In this document: piece by piece, positions 12,858 to 12,918 of the stretch
Layout: every line of letters starts with the position of its first letter
How positions within the stretch are numbered: position 1 is the first letter of the stretch
Source: Lachnospiraceae bacterium
Lineage (GTDB): Bacteria > Bacillota > Clostridia > Lachnospirales > Lachnospiraceae
Assembly: GCA_003519685.1 (NCBI GenBank)
Contig: DOWG01000223.1
Coordinates: 5,463-18,380 of the forward strand
DNA length: 12,918 nt
Reading direction: 5' to 3'
The notes under the pieces: model-generated
What the model saw: only the letters and a program-made list of their open reading frames with translations
What the model was told of the DNA's origin: nothing
The model's database searches: none
Translations under genes and position numbers: made by a program

Positions 12858-12918
12858 AAATAAAAAAATAAATTTCGTCACTTTTCATAATAAATTAATG
12901 TGGGGAGTGAACAGTAAC

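Larger units (their letters stand above)
10669..12918 (-). mobile_element. IS66-like insertion sequence, apparently complete (~2.25 kb)
   Basis: The ends are inverted repeats. GTTACTGTTCA at 10669-10679 is matched by its exact complement TGAACAGTAAC at 12908-12918, the last bases of the window. Between them, on the minus strand, lie a ~300-nt leader with palindromes, a 57-aa coiled-coil ORF, the 558-aa DDE transposase and a terminator. Size and order fit an IS66 derivative without a recognisable TnpB gene. Target-site duplication (8 bp expected for IS66) cannot be checked because the right flank is outside the window. The exact outer base of the inverted repeat is therefore uncertain by a few nucleotides. 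Confidence 0.8.

Noticed and set aside
12643..12888. 81-aa minus-strand ORF in the IS leader
   Set aside because: No ribosome site, aromatic-rich unlikely composition, and it spans the nested palindrome; the non-coding leader explains it better.

Overview
The window looks like a Lachnospiraceae (Bacillota, class Clostridia) gut genome. It is AT-rich with strong AGGAGG-type ribosome binding sites. Its gene families are typical of that group: an AraC regulator, a GPH sugar symporter, a cytoplasmic GH3 beta-glucosidase and IS66 elements. This is inferred from family style only; there is no rRNA or marker gene to fix the taxon.

Layout. (1) Positions 95-1740, plus strand: a cupin-AraC regulator and a nitroreductase-like flavoprotein. 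(2) Positions 1795-2316: a promoter and a complete tRNA-Gly(GCC) with terminator, followed by two further copies of the tRNA 3' end, each with its own hairpin terminator and separated by short palindromes. This looks like an attachment-site or duplication scar. The last copy abuts a PAP2-type gene cut down to its first ~65 residues. (3) Positions 8529-2290, minus strand: a tightly packed catabolic operon. In transcription order it holds a GPH/MFS symporter (N-terminus missing), an HSL-type alpha/beta hydrolase, a GH3 beta-glucosidase, a type-B carboxylesterase and the broken PAP2 gene. The logical reading is import of acylated glycosides, removal of acyl groups by two unrelated esterases and cleavage of the beta-glucoside, all in the cytoplasm.

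(4) Positions 8521-9465 are a gene graveyard. An AraC DNA-binding domain without a start meets the truncated symporter head to head and runs in frame into the N-terminal half of a SAM methyltransferase. That is cut by an internal fragment of an IS66 transposase. (5) Positions 9531-10333, minus strand: a two-gene operon of uncharacterised proteins, bracketed by IS66 debris. (6) Positions 10669-12918: an apparently complete IS66-like element with 11-bp inverted ends. It encodes a 558-aa transposase with a long coiled coil and no obvious zinc finger, plus an unlisted 57-aa coiled-coil ORF. Its promoter-proximal end has a nested palindrome framed by two exact DnaA-box sequences. The window stops exactly at the inverted repeat, as expected for a contig broken at a repeat.

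No CRISPR array, phage module or obvious defence or biosynthetic system was found. The most unusual features are the triple tRNA-3'-end/terminator array with its matching gene truncation, and the architecture of the IS66-like element's end.
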